Below are positions 44,402 through 53,014 of a stretch of DNA of 63,959 nt, one piece after another (position 1 is the stretch's first letter; every line of letters starts with the position of its first letter). The position numbers and the translations under genes were made by a program. The notes under the pieces were generated by a model that was given only the letters and a program-made list of their open reading frames with translations, did not search any database and was not told the DNA's origin. Source of the stretch: an uncultured Eubacteriales bacterium (lineage in GTDB: Bacteria > Bacillota > Clostridia > Christensenellales > Aristaeellaceae). Location of the stretch: assembly GCA_902790015.1 (NCBI GenBank), contig CADAQF010000013.1, positions 1 through 63,959 on the forward strand. The letters are read 5' to 3'.

Positions 44402-46432
44402 TTACCCTTCCTGCGCTATGCGCAGCATCTCATTGCGCAGGGTCTCGCAGATGCGGTCCCGCTCGGCAGCGGGATCGTTGTCCGGGTCAAAATCGGTGTA
44501 ACGGCCGAAGGTCAGCACGCGCTTTTGCTTGTTGGCGTAGATCGGCACGAAGTGGCAGCGCTTGCCGGTCTTGTTAAAATACATGGGGCCGAGCATCGCA
44601 AAGCCGGTGTAGAAATGGCTGACCCCGTTCAGCACATAGCGGTGGTCGGGCGTATCGTCTGAGTTTTCGGGAAACAGGAGGATGTTGTCTCCCGCTTCCA
44701 TGGCGCTGACGCTTTCGCGGAAGGTCCTGCGCAGCTTGACCGGATCGTTGAAATAGACGGGAATGGCCTCCACCGAGCGCATGGCCCAGGTAAGGAATGG
44801 GGCCACCCTGCGGGCCAGCCACCAGCGGGCGTTGGGCGGGATCAGCCTGAAGCGGGTAAAAGCGCCCTCCGCCGTGCGCTTGGCGATGGCCTCTTTGTCC
44901 ATCATTTCGCTGATCACCCAGGGACGGAAGGAAAAGGGGATATACAGGTTGGTCACCACAGGACCGTATATTTCCCCGTGATTGCACACGAACACGTTGA
45001 CCGCGTCGTCCACCGGGACGATTTCCCTGCCCCGGATGCGGTGATAATAAAACGGGCGCATGACGGCCATGACGATCCGCACCCCGTAATGCCTGAGGGA
45101 CTTGCGGATGATGACGTTCTCCAGCTGGGTCTTGAGAGCCGGGGTGTCGTCGCCGCCCATATAGCGGTCGAGCTTCTGCCAGTGCAGCTTGGTCATGGGG
45201 AACATCAGCGCGCAGAGAAGTGCCGCGAACACCAGCAGCAGACAGGGCACCACCATCAGGGGCCTGAAGCCGGCCGCCAGCGCGGGAAGGGACCCGGGGA
45301 AGCTGTTCTTGTTGAAAACGCAGATCAGCGCCAGCCCCCCCAGCGCGAGCAGCTGCCCGCACAGGGAGGCAAACTCCACCTGAAAGCGCAGCGTGGCGTA
45401 GAAGGACTGGGTGGGCTCATGGCCGATGGAAAAGGAGATCACCTTGAATATGTTGCTCTCCATCCCCGTCAGCACCCGGACGGATACGCCCAGTCCCAGC
45501 GTGCACAGCGCCAGGGAAAGATAGGCGTTCACCATGGAGGTTTTGAGGATGTTGCTGGAAAAAAGCAGCAGCCCCACGATCCACAGCACGAGCCCGAAAT
45601 AAAGCACATTGGTCGGATCCCTGCCGGGCAGCATTTTGAATACGACGCCCGTCAGCAGGAAGCTGAGTCCGGTGCACAAAAGCGCAAGGCCGATGCAGTA
45701 AAACATTTCGTCCGCCGTGACGCCGATAAAGGTATAGGTCATCAGCAGCGTCGCCTGCATGGCGGCTGAAATCAGCAGCGCCGTGCGGGTGAAGGTCTTG
45801 TAGGCGTGCACCTGATCAAGCTGCGCCATTTCCTCGCTGTTCAGTGTGGGGGCGCTCTGATCCTGGTGGCGGGTGAGCCAGATTTCAAGCCCCTCCATCA
45901 CCGTGCCGATGACGAAGCCGAACAGCACCCACCAGGATTCCAGCGGGCTTACGGCGGTGAAAAACAGAAGACAGGGGGGGATCAGCGCCAGCGCCTCGGC
46001 CAAAAGCAGATACATAAGCGACCTTACAGGGCTTACTGGCTTGTTTACCCAGCCGGTCATCAGGTGCTTGAGCACCACCGGCCGCATCCCTATATAAAAG
46101 ACGATCAGCAAAATCAGCCACAGCGAGGGGGCCCCCAGGGGGACGGGGCTTACGGACAGCAGCGCCATGGCCACCAGGAACGTGACCGAAAGCAATATGA
46201 TCGAAACGAGCTTCTGTTTTTTGTTCAGGGTATGGAAGCGCAGCGGGTGAAGCCACCTGCCGTACAGCACGGCGGCCTGCATGACCAGCAGCAAGCCGCC
46301 GCCGATCAGGGGATTTTTCAAAAGCAGATCGGAGATGAGCATGCAGTAGAGGAAATGGAACAGCGAGGTAGCGATGCCCAGCGCGGAGGGCAGCGCCAGC
46401 GCCTGCTGGACTTCGGTGTCTTTCTGCGTCAT
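44402..46432 (-). CDS. Multi-helix membrane protein with C-terminal acyltransferase-like domain
   Basis: 676 residues. About twelve hydrophobic segments from 20 to 430 look like an MFS permease. The last ~220 residues resemble PlsC-type acyltransferases: VFVCNHGEIYGPVVTN, then IPVYFNDPVKLRRTF and LLFPENSDD. The arrangement recalls LplT-Aas fusions that import and reacylate lysophospholipid. The catalytic HX4D is replaced by His-x4-Gly (NHGEIYG) and the FPEG block by FPEN, so the catalytic mechanism or activity is doubtful. It is 32 bases behind a TetR gene on the same strand. Confidence 0.75.
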   Translation of the reverse strand: MTQKDTEVQQALALPSALGIATSLFHFLYCMLISDLLLKNPLIGGGLLLVMQAAVLYGRWLHPLRFHTLNKKQKLVSIILLSVTFLVAMALLSVSPVPLGAPSLWLILLIVFYIGMRPVVLKHLMTGWVNKPVSPVRSLMYLLLAEALALIPPCLLFFTAVSPLESWWVLFGFVIGTVMEGLEIWLTRHQDQSAPTLNSEEMAQLDQVHAYKTFTRTALLISAAMQATLLMTYTFIGVTADEMFYCIGLALLCTGLSFLLTGVVFKMLPGRDPTNVLYFGLVLWIVGLLLFSSNILKTSMVNAYLSLALCTLGLGVSVRVLTGMESNIFKVISFSIGHEPTQSFYATLRFQVEFASLCGQLLALGGLALICVFNKNSFPGSLPALAAGFRPLMVVPCLLLVFAALLCALMFPMTKLHWQKLDRYMGGDDTPALKTQLENVIIRKSLRHYGVRIVMAVMRPFYYHRIRGREIVPVDDAVNVFVCNHGEIYGPVVTNLYIPFSFRPWVISEMMDKEAIAKRTAEGAFTRFRLIPPNARWWLARRVAPFLTWAMRSVEAIPVYFNDPVKLRRTFRESVSAMEAGDNILLFPENSDDTPDHRYVLNGVSHFYTGFAMLGPMYFNKTGKRCHFVPIYANKQKRVLTFGRYTDFDPDNDPAAERDRICETLRNEMLRIAQEG

Positions 46433-46463
46433 GGATCAGGGTCCTTTCAGGGGGAGGATGGCA

Positions 46464-47210
46464 TTAAAGGAGCGACAGCTGCGTGCGCGCCGCTTCCGCT
46501 TCCTGGTCGGCGGGACGGACGGAGCGGGCGAATTCCGCGCAGCGGGAAAGGCAGTCCGAAAGTTCCGCCTCGGTGGTAATGAGAACGCTGCCGAAGGGCA
46601 GATCGAGGGTCCGCTCCATCAGGTAGCGCAGCGCCGCCAGAATGTCAGCCGGGGAGGCGGACCCCGGCAGCGGCGGATGCCCCAGGGACATTTCCGCGCC
46701 GAGCTTCAGCAGCTGCCGGCACTGCGCCTGATAGGCGGCAAAGGTCAGTTCGTCCAGCCCCCGGATGGGGAGAAAGGCCTGGCCCTCATCGCATAAGGCC
46801 TGCAGAAGGCTTTGGTATTCACCCAGAAAGGATACCCGCAGGGTTTCAAAGAAAACGGAAAGCACCTGTTCCCCTTCGGGCGCGGAAATCAGCTCGATCA
46901 GCAGCCCGCACAGCTTTTCCTCCGCCTGCTGAACGGGAAACAGGGCGCTCAGAAGAAGGTTCATCTTTTGCAGGGAAGTCATTTCCCCGTTGGACGCGCT
47001 CAGGTACCGGGCGCGCGCCTGGGAAGCGTGTGCTTTGCACAGGGCGGTCAGCACGTCCAGCTTGCACTCGAAATGGTGGTAGAAGCTTCCCTTGCTGCAG
47101 TGCTGGGAGGCTATGATGTCGTTGACGGTGGTGGCGGCGTAACCACGGGTGAAAAATAGCTCCTCCGCCGTTTCCAGGAAGGCGGCCTTCCGAAGGTCTC
47201 CCTTGCGCAT
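46464..47210 (-). CDS. TetR family transcriptional regulator
   Basis: 248 residues. The N-terminal helix-turn-helix (about 8-55) is canonical: AAFLETAEELFFTRGYAATTVNDII followed by SKGSFYHHF (recognition helix). The C-terminal ligand domain is unassigned. The ATG at 47210, just behind AAGGAAAGG, gives the family start MRKGDLRKAAFLE; an in-frame start upstream at 47357 has no support. It is transcribed just before the membrane acyltransferase and probably controls it and itself. The residue composition gives no hint of the ligand. Confidence 0.92.
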   Translation of the reverse strand: MRKGDLRKAAFLETAEELFFTRGYAATTVNDIIASQHCSKGSFYHHFECKLDVLTALCKAHASQARARYLSASNGEMTSLQKMNLLLSALFPVQQAEEKLCGLLIELISAPEGEQVLSVFFETLRVSFLGEYQSLLQALCDEGQAFLPIRGLDELTFAAYQAQCRQLLKLGAEMSLGHPPLPGSASPADILAALRYLMERTLDLPFGSVLITTEAELSDCLSRCAEFARSVRPADQEAEAARTQLSLL

Positions 47211-47250
47211 GATGTTATTCCTTTCCTTGGGTGATATTGTCGGGGCGGGG

Positions 47251-48888
47251 TCAGTCGTTATATTCGACGGTCTGCCGCCGGGCGGGATAGACGGTCGTCC
47301 AGAGCGTTTCGCGCCGGTATTCCCGGCCGCCGCGTGAATAAACCAGGCGGCAGGCATATTCGGCCCCGGTCTGCGCCTCCCGGGTGATCAGTTTGCTCCC
47401 CGCCGCAAGCTTTTCGTTTTTGATGAGGAGGGGCTCATCCGGGGTGATCTCCCGGATCTTCTCGGTGACGAGGGCGGCCGTTTCACCGGCCTCGGGGACG
47501 AGCCCGTACCATTCCACCGTCACGTCGCCCGCGGTGCCCGCGCCGTTGCGCGGGGTATAATAGCACAGCACGCAGCAGGGGGACATGGCGGTGTTTTCGA
47601 TCAGCAGGTCGGAACTTTCGCTGATCAGGGCCTCTTTGCCCGGCTCTGCCAGGGCGCTGAGCGCGGGAAGGGCCGTCCTGTCCCGCACGGTGAGGCCGGC
47701 GCACAGCGCGCCCTCCATCAAACAGGAAGCCCATTGGGTGGGCAGCGGGTCCTCCTCAAAGGAGTGAATGGCGCAGCCGGCCTTTTGCAGGACGGCCTTG
47801 AAGGAAAGCCGGTCGCCCGCCTGCACGACCAGCCCGTTCATGGCGGAAACGATTTTCCTGACTTCCTGACTGCCCCGGGGCGTCTGCGCGTAGAAGGAGT
47901 ATACGTTGAGCAGGCCGAAGCGGTTGAGCAGATCGGTCTTGCGGATGGAGGGTACATCATAGGTGAAACGCGCGGTCAGAACGGCCTCGTCCTGTCCCCG
48001 GTCCAGCGCGCCGCAGATCTGGTCGGCCAGATCCTTTTGGTCCAGCACGGCGCCCTGCTTTTCCTCCGTGAAGGAGAAGGTGCGGCTGACAAAATTCATA
48101 CGTTCAAGCTTTGCGTTTTCCGCCGGACGGTCAAAGCGGCGGGCGAGCCGGGCGACATAATCCTCCACGTCGCTTCTGCGGTACTTTTGCGCGCTGAACA
48201 GGGAAAGCGGCTGGGCGGAAAGAGAGCGGACCGCCCGGAGCCTTTGCGCGAAGGGGGAAGAGGCCCAGGCCGCTTCGGGATCGGCCACGCTCCGCCCGAC
48301 GGCATAAGCCTGGCCAAGCGCCTGGGAATTACTGCCTGTCAGGCCCAGATCGGCCAGGGAAACGGCGACGCTGGCGTCGCCCAGCACGATCGTCCAGGAA
48401 AAAGGAGATGCCGTGCCGTCTTTTTCGGAGGCCAGACGGCGCTGTGCCGTTTCATACGTCATGCCGCTCAGATCGACGCCGTCCACGGATACGCCGGAAA
48501 AAAACCTGTCTCCCGCAAGAAGGCTTGCGTCCGACCGGAACGAAAAATAGGGCGCGTGATACCGTGCCGCGAAACCTGCCAGCAAAATCAGCACAGCGAG
48601 CGCCGCAAAGAACAGCGCCCGCCACAGCCCGCTTTCAGCCGGCCGGGGCCGACAGCGGCGCAGCGCGCCGCTCAGCCGGTCAGGCAGGTCTTTTTGCCCG
48701 TCTTCGTCCAAAAAGCTGTCCTGTTCCGGATCTTCATCCGGATAAGGGACCTGCAGCGGGTCATGATCCTGCAGCGTGAAGGCTGAAAATTCGGGCGCCG
48801 GGATTTCCTCCTCGGTCCATTCCCCGGGAGGAAAGTCATACAGCCCACCGACCGGCTCGGCCCGGTCCTTCTTTTTCTTCCTGCTCAA
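47251..48888 (-). CDS. Membrane-anchored VanW-like protein with peptidoglycan-binding domains
   Basis: 545 residues: an acidic cytoplasmic head with a basic start (SRKKKKDRAEP), one membrane helix (about 88-108, ALFFAALAVLILLAGFAA), then an extracellular part. Two PG_binding_4-like repeats (about 130-330) surround the helical stretch, and a VanW-like segment (about 330-460) has the KIVSAMNGLVVQAGDRLSF block. Such proteins occur next to wall synthesis genes and are thought to bind peptidoglycan; the VanW part was first seen in a vancomycin-resistance cluster but has no proven activity. A C-terminal domain (about 470-545) has no family I recognise. Confidence 0.8.
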   Translation of the reverse strand: MSRKKKKDRAEPVGGLYDFPPGEWTEEEIPAPEFSAFTLQDHDPLQVPYPDEDPEQDSFLDEDGQKDLPDRLSGALRRCRPRPAESGLWRALFFAALAVLILLAGFAARYHAPYFSFRSDASLLAGDRFFSGVSVDGVDLSGMTYETAQRRLASEKDGTASPFSWTIVLGDASVAVSLADLGLTGSNSQALGQAYAVGRSVADPEAAWASSPFAQRLRAVRSLSAQPLSLFSAQKYRRSDVEDYVARLARRFDRPAENAKLERMNFVSRTFSFTEEKQGAVLDQKDLADQICGALDRGQDEAVLTARFTYDVPSIRKTDLLNRFGLLNVYSFYAQTPRGSQEVRKIVSAMNGLVVQAGDRLSFKAVLQKAGCAIHSFEEDPLPTQWASCLMEGALCAGLTVRDRTALPALSALAEPGKEALISESSDLLIENTAMSPCCVLCYYTPRNGAGTAGDVTVEWYGLVPEAGETAALVTEKIREITPDEPLLIKNEKLAAGSKLITREAQTGAEYACRLVYSRGGREYRRETLWTTVYPARRQTVEYND

Positions 48889-49023
48889 GGCCTCCTCCTC
48901 GAAACCATACCGAATTCTGTTTTATTGTAATCGGTTTTCCCGTTTCTGTCAATCGGACGAAAAACCGGTGCCGGGCAAAGGGCGCAAAACAGTCAGGAAG
49001 GGCTCCAAACAGTTCAGAAGGGA

Positions 49024-49054
49024 GCAAAAAAGGACGCAAAACATTCCGAAAAAA
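49024..49054 (+). repeat. 31-nt A-tract element, left copy
   Basis: GCAAAAAAGGACGCAAAACA followed by TTCCGAAAAAA. It matches, in opposite orientation, positions 63362-63392 with 29 of 31 bases identical, the first 20 exactly. Both copies are followed by a TTGCA(C/T) box and an AT-rich -10-like box 15 bases further on (TATTAT here). Confidence 0.75.
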
Positions 49055-49128
49055 CCCAAAAACAGATCCAAAAAATAGGCACTTTAGCGGAATTTGCACT
49101 GGCATCGAATAGTGTATTATGGTATACT

Positions 49129-49170
49129 ATATAATAGTAGATATCTCCAATATAATAGTAGATATCTCCA
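49129..49170 (+). repeat. Perfect 21-bp tandem repeat, two copies
   Basis: The unit ATATAATAGTAGATATCTCCA runs 49129-49149 and again 49150-49170 without mismatch. Each unit contains TATAAT, so two -10 boxes are repeated. Two units only, so not a CRISPR array. Confidence 0.9.
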
Positions 49171-49346
49171 TTAAAGCAGCCGGAGAGGCAGCTCCTATGG
49201 ACTGCACGATAAGATCACTCAGAGTAAAATACTTGGCTTAGTCGATGTACCGATAAATCCAATTATGCTATGGAATGGGATAGAATCATGAACGGAACCA
49301 TAAACGCTCAATAACCAACTGGATTTGAGTTCATGGATGTACGAAA

Positions 49347-49985
49347 ATGGGACTCTTTGATAAGCTATTAGGCAGTGGACAGGAACGACAAGAAGAAAAA
49401 GCACTAAGCGCAGCACCAGATACAGCACTTCCTCAAGACGCATCTGACATTGAAAAAGCAATCACAGAAAAAACACTCATTTAAGTGAATACAAAAAAAT
49501 CCCGCTGGGCGAAATCGCAACATTAGGTGGCGTATTTGCCCAGCTTTCTCCTGCTTTACGGACAGTGGCACAAACTGTAACCATGGACGGCTTCGGTTAT
49601 ATGCCGATTAACAATTTGGGTGGAGAAACCCTGCGCCAATTTGCGAAGGACTCGCCTGGCATTTTCGCTGGTTCTTTCAAGAACCTTTCCACAGGAAAAA
49701 ACACAATGGCAAAATTGGTAAAGCTTGGCCCTCAGACTGTGACTACAAGTTCTGTAATGCCAATCAATCCCATGATGATGGCTTTGGCAGTTATGATGGT
49801 ACAAGTCAACCAGAAGCTGGATGCCATTCAAAAAACTCAACAGCACATTCTATCATTTCTACAGGAAGACAAGAAAGCTAAACTGCAGGGGGACCTGAAC
49901 ATGCTTTCTGATATACTGGATAAATACAAATTCAATTGGGATAACGATCTGTATCGCAGTAATTATCATACTGTAATCTTACGAT
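49347..49985 (+). pseudogene. Frameshifted, 3'-truncated gene of unknown function
   Basis: One frame reads from ATG 49347 (MGLFDKLLGSG) to a stop after 46 codons. The continuation, THLSEYKKIPLGEIATLGG, is in another frame from about 49475 and runs on as AQTVTMDGFGYMPIN and a central VQVNQKLDAIQKTQQHIL coil. It ends with a LDKYKFNWDND segment at about 49975, where sequence belonging to the convergent LysR gene begins. So it carries a frameshift and has lost its 3' part. Its base composition is clearly more AT-rich than that of the neighbours. The complete relatives I recall are hypothetical Bacillota proteins of about 350 residues, function unknown. Confidence 0.7.
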
Positions 49986-50762
49986 GCAAAGCTGGCCTGC
50001 AGGTGTTTAAGAAACACGTCCGCGATAGGGGAAAATACCTGGTACTTCTTCCAGATCAGATACAGCTTAGTCTCCAGCCTCGGATGCAGCGGTCGGAATG
50101 CAAGCCCGGAATCAGCTGACGTATCGATCAGATGCTCAAAGGTCAGCAGATACCCGAGGCCCTCCTTTGCAAACATGGAGCCGTTGTAGGAGAGCCGGAA
50201 GGAGCCCTCCAGCCGCAGTTCCGGCATCCGCTCGCCTGCCCAGGCCGGCAGATCATTTTCCCAGCTCTGTTCCGAGCAGAAGAGCGGCAGACCGATGAGA
50301 TCATCCACCGTGATGGTCTCTTTTTTTGCAAGCGGATCGTTCTCGGGCAGGATCACGCCCCAGAGATCGCCCTCGGGGAAGAGGAGCGAATCATATTTCG
50401 CCGCATCCGGGCTGCTGCACAGCACGGCGAAGTCGAGCAGCCCCTTGTCGAGCTTTCAGGTGAGATTCCGCCAGACCGAAATAGATGTCGCCGCCGGTGA
50501 TATCATCCAGCGTGACGAACTCCTGCGTGATCCGATCGGCCATGCTCACCAGGTCTTCAGCCCGATTGCGCAGCAGAACCCCTTCCTCCGTCAAGCGAAT
50601 GCTGAAGCTGTGCCGGGTGAAGAGCTTCTTGCCCAGCTCGTCCTCAAGCGCCTTCAGTGTCTTGGAAAGTGTGGGTTGTGTCACGTGCAGCTGTTCCGCG
50701 GCCCGGGTCATGTTTTCTTCCCTGGCCACCGCCAGAAAATAGCGCAGCGTTCTGATTTCCAT
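49979..50762 (-). pseudogene. LysR-type regulator gene disrupted by internal deletion and frameshift
   Basis: The N-terminal part (MEIRTLRYFLAVAREENMTR, helix-turn-helix to about residue 65, linker to GGDIYFGLAES) is in one frame. The C-terminal effector domain (LDKGLLDFAVLCSSPDAAKY onward to ADVFLKHLQASFAS) is in another. At about 50450 the two meet directly, with about 40 residues of the normal effector domain missing and the frame changed. So this is an internal deletion, not a sequencing slip. The start ATG 50762 follows GGAGG. The intact form would be expected to control the divergent operon starting at 50883. Confidence 0.88.
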
Positions 50763-50788
50763 GCTGTCCTCCATGAAATGCCAATTTG

Positions 50789-50804
50789 GAATATCATGAT
50801 ATTC
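50789..50804. promoter_or_regulatory. Palindromic operator in the LysR-operon intergenic region
   Basis: A perfect 16-bp palindrome, GAATATCATGATATTC, in the divergent space. Its half TGATATC is seen again at 50841-50847, overlapping the -10 TATGAT (50839-50844) of the plus-strand operon (with TTAGCG at 50815-50820, 18-bp spacing). Two related sites, one over the promoter, is the usual layout for LysR control. Confidence 0.6.
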
Positions 50805-50882
50805 ATTATAACCATTAGCGAGAAATTCTGCAAGATGCTATGATATCAATGTCCTCAGTAATACACAGCGCAGGAGGAAACG

Positions 50883-51107
50883 ATGAACACAGAAACAGCA
50901 AGGCAATGCCTGACAGACCTCGGATACAGTCCGGAGAAGGCTGCCCGCCTGGCAGAGCTTGTGGAAGCAAACAGACTGGCAGAAGCAAAGCAGCAGCTCC
51001 GCTGCCTGCGCTGTGATCTCATGGAAGATCTTCACACCTGCCAGCGGCGGGTGGATCAGCTGGACTGGCTGATAAGAGAAACGGATAGAGCAAATACTGC
51101 GAAATAA
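50883..51107 (+). CDS. Small protein of unknown function
   Basis: 74 residues, MNTETARQCLTDLGYSPEKA, rich in charged residues, predicted almost entirely alpha-helical, with two cysteines (CLRCDL). It looks like a small helical bundle or coiled coil. Preceded by GCAGGAGG and followed 18 bases later by the hydrolase gene, so it is the first gene of the operon controlled from 50789-50844. I recognise no family. Confidence 0.7.
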   Translation: MNTETARQCLTDLGYSPEKAARLAELVEANRLAEAKQQLRCLRCDLMEDLHTCQRRVDQLDWLIRETDRANTAK

Positions 51108-51124
51108 GCAAGGAGGAAATGTCC

Positions 51125-52105
51125 ATGATGAAGACCGAGACTTTGACCCTGACCCAGGAATGGGACAAGACCTTTCCCAAGAGCGATAAGGTGGATCACT
51201 GCAAGGTGACTTTTGCCAATCATTTCGGCATCACCCTTGCTGCGGACATGTATGTCCCCAGGGGAGCCGCCGGCAAACTGCCTGCCATCGCCGTCAGCGG
51301 CCCCTTCGGAGCCTGCAAGGAGCAGTCCTCCGGCCTGTACGCCCAGGAGATGGCTGAGCGCGGTTTCCTGACCATCGCCTTTGACCCGTCCTTCACCGGC
51401 GAGTCCGGCGGCTTCCCCCGGGCGATACATTCCCCGGATATCGACGTGGAAGACTTCCAGGCGGCGGTGGATTTCCTGTCCTGCTGCGACAAGGTGGACC
51501 CGGAGCGCATCGGCATCATCGGCATCTGCGGCTGGGGCGGCATGGCGCTGCAGACGGCCTGTATCGACACTCGTGTGAAGACGACGGTTGTTTCCACCAT
51601 GTATGACATGTCCCGCGTAGCCGGGAATGGATACTTTGATGCGGCCGACAGCCGGGAAGCCCGTCAGGCGGCCCGCAAAGCGATCAATGCCCAGCGCACC
51701 GAGGATTTCCGAAACGGCAGCTACGCAAGGGCCGGCGGCGTGGTGGATCCCCTGCCGGAGGACGCGCCGTTCTTCGTAAAGGATTACCATGACTACTACA
51801 AGACCAGGCGCGGCTATCATCCCCGTTCCCTGAACTCCAATGAAGGCTGGACGGTTTCCACGGGCACGTCCCTGATGAACACCCGTCTCTTTACCTATGC
51901 CGGGGAGATCGACAGCGCAATCTTGATGATTCACGGCGAAAAGGCCCATTCCTGTTATATGAGCCGGGATGCATTCAAACTGCTGAAGGGGGATAACAAA
52001 GAACTGGTCATTATCCCAGGCGCGGTGCATACCGATCTCTATGACCGAAAGGACATCATCCCGTTCGATAAGATTCAGAAGTTTATGGAGGAACATCTGA
52101 AATGA
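51125..52105 (+). CDS. Alpha/beta hydrolase (dienelactone hydrolase-like)
   Basis: 326 residues from ATG 51125, which is 8 bases from AGGAGG (the ATG at 51119 is too close). The first strand-loop reads NHFGITLAADMYVPRGAAGKL. The nucleophile elbow, usually G-x-S-x-G, is here GICGWGG (near residue 137), so a cysteine stands where serine would be. LMIHGEKAHSCYMSRDAFKLL supplies the late acid region and PGAVHTDLYD the catalytic histidine. Families with this form include BhmR/YcjY-like proteins acting on xenobiotic or ester substrates. The stop overlaps the next start (ATGA). Confidence 0.88.
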   Translation: MMKTETLTLTQEWDKTFPKSDKVDHCKVTFANHFGITLAADMYVPRGAAGKLPAIAVSGPFGACKEQSSGLYAQEMAERGFLTIAFDPSFTGESGGFPRAIHSPDIDVEDFQAAVDFLSCCDKVDPERIGIIGICGWGGMALQTACIDTRVKTTVVSTMYDMSRVAGNGYFDAADSREARQAARKAINAQRTEDFRNGSYARAGGVVDPLPEDAPFFVKDYHDYYKTRRGYHPRSLNSNEGWTVSTGTSLMNTRLFTYAGEIDSAILMIHGEKAHSCYMSRDAFKLLKGDNKELVIIPGAVHTDLYDRKDIIPFDKIQKFMEEHLK

Positions 52106-52644
52106 GCAACGTTCTGGTGATTACCACGAGCCTTCGGGCAAAGAGCAATTCCGACATCCTGGCACAGCGCCTGATCGCCGGGGCGAAGGACGCTGGCCAC
52201 CGGGTAGAGGAAATTAGCCTGAAGGGCAAGAGCATCGGCTTTTGCAGGGGCTGCCTCGCCTGTCAGAAGACGCAGAAATGCGTGCTGAAGGATGATGCTG
52301 TCGCTATCGCAGAAAAGGTCATGAATGCCGATACGCTGGTCTTCGTGACACCGATCTACTACTACGAGATGAGCGGTCAGATGAAGACCCTGCTGGACCG
52401 CATGAATCCACTGTACTCTGCGGACTATAAGTTCCGCAGCGTGTACATGCTCTCCGTAGCCGCCGAGGACGAGTCGACAACTCCGGACAAAGCTGTCAGT
52501 GGCCTTCAGGGCTGGGTCGACTGCTTTGAGAAGGCAGAGCTCGCCGGCTCGCTCTTCTGCGGCGGCATCAACGACGCCGGTGAAGCCGCCGGGAAGCCGG
52601 AGGAACAGCAGGAAGCCTACGAGTTCGGCAGAACGCTCAAGTGA
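52102..52644 (+). CDS. Flavodoxin/NADPH-dependent FMN reductase family protein
   Basis: 180 residues with the flavodoxin-like fold: VITTSLRAKSNSDILAQRLI (FMN phosphate loop), the conserved GCLACQKTQKC block (near residue 50) and PIYYYEMSGQMKTLLDRM, all typical of the iron-sulfur flavoprotein/NAD(P)H:FMN reductase group. The cysteines CxxC-x4-C are kept from that group. Translationally coupled to the upstream hydrolase. A role in reducing a quinone or aromatic substrate of the operon is a plausible inference. Confidence 0.9.
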   Translation: MSNVLVITTSLRAKSNSDILAQRLIAGAKDAGHRVEEISLKGKSIGFCRGCLACQKTQKCVLKDDAVAIAEKVMNADTLVFVTPIYYYEMSGQMKTLLDRMNPLYSADYKFRSVYMLSVAAEDESTTPDKAVSGLQGWVDCFEKAELAGSLFCGGINDAGEAAGKPEEQQEAYEFGRTLK

Positions 52645-52668
52645 AAGAGAACAGGAGGGAAAGCCATC

Positions 52669-53001
52669 ATGGAAAAGAAGATCGTACAGACCGCCGGACG
52701 GGAGCAGCTGGGGGATTTCGCGCCGATGTTCGCACACCTCAATGACGACGTTCTGTTTGGCGAGGTGTGGAATGAGGAGACGCTCGATGTCAAGACCAAG
52801 TGCATCATCACCGTGGTCAGCCTGATGGCCTCCGGAATCACGGATTCTTCCCTGACTTATCATCTGCAGAACGCGAAGAATCACGGCGTGACCAAAGCAG
52901 AGATCGCGGCCATTATCACCCATGCGACGATGTATGTGGGCTGGCCCAAAGGCTGGGCCGTCTTCCGGTTGGTAAAGGAAGTCTGGAAGAATGAAGCATA
53001 A
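52669..53001 (+). CDS. Carboxymuconolactone decarboxylase family protein
   Basis: 110 residues forming one CMD/AhpD-like helical domain: DVKTKCIITVVSLMASGITD, then HLQNAKNHGVTKAEIAAIITHATMYVGWPK. The AhpD catalytic CxxC is absent (SSLTYH), which puts it with gamma-carboxymuconolactone decarboxylase-type members of unproven activity. It follows the flavodoxin gene by 24 bases. CMD, flavodoxin and hydrolase genes together often occur in clusters for aromatic or quinone compounds. Confidence 0.9.
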   Translation: MEKKIVQTAGREQLGDFAPMFAHLNDDVLFGEVWNEETLDVKTKCIITVVSLMASGITDSSLTYHLQNAKNHGVTKAEIAAIITHATMYVGWPKGWAVFRLVKEVWKNEA

Positions 53002-53014
53002 CAGGAGACATGAT

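Larger units (their letters stand above)
48889..49346. other. Gene-free AT-rich stretch: phased A-tracts and tandem repeat
   Basis: No supported gene in 458 bases. It begins with a run of A-tracts (48985-49075) spaced about one helical turn, giving likely intrinsic curvature. Next come TTGCAC (49094-49099) and TATTAT (49115-49120), an extended TGG-TATACT box (49120-49128), and a 21-bp tandem repeat (49129-49170). From about 49080 the AT content rises clearly above that of the flanks and stays high to about 49980, suggesting foreign origin. Confidence 0.6.

Noticed and set aside
49129..49170. CRISPR array
   Set aside because: Only two units, directly abutting without spacers; no cas genes in the window.
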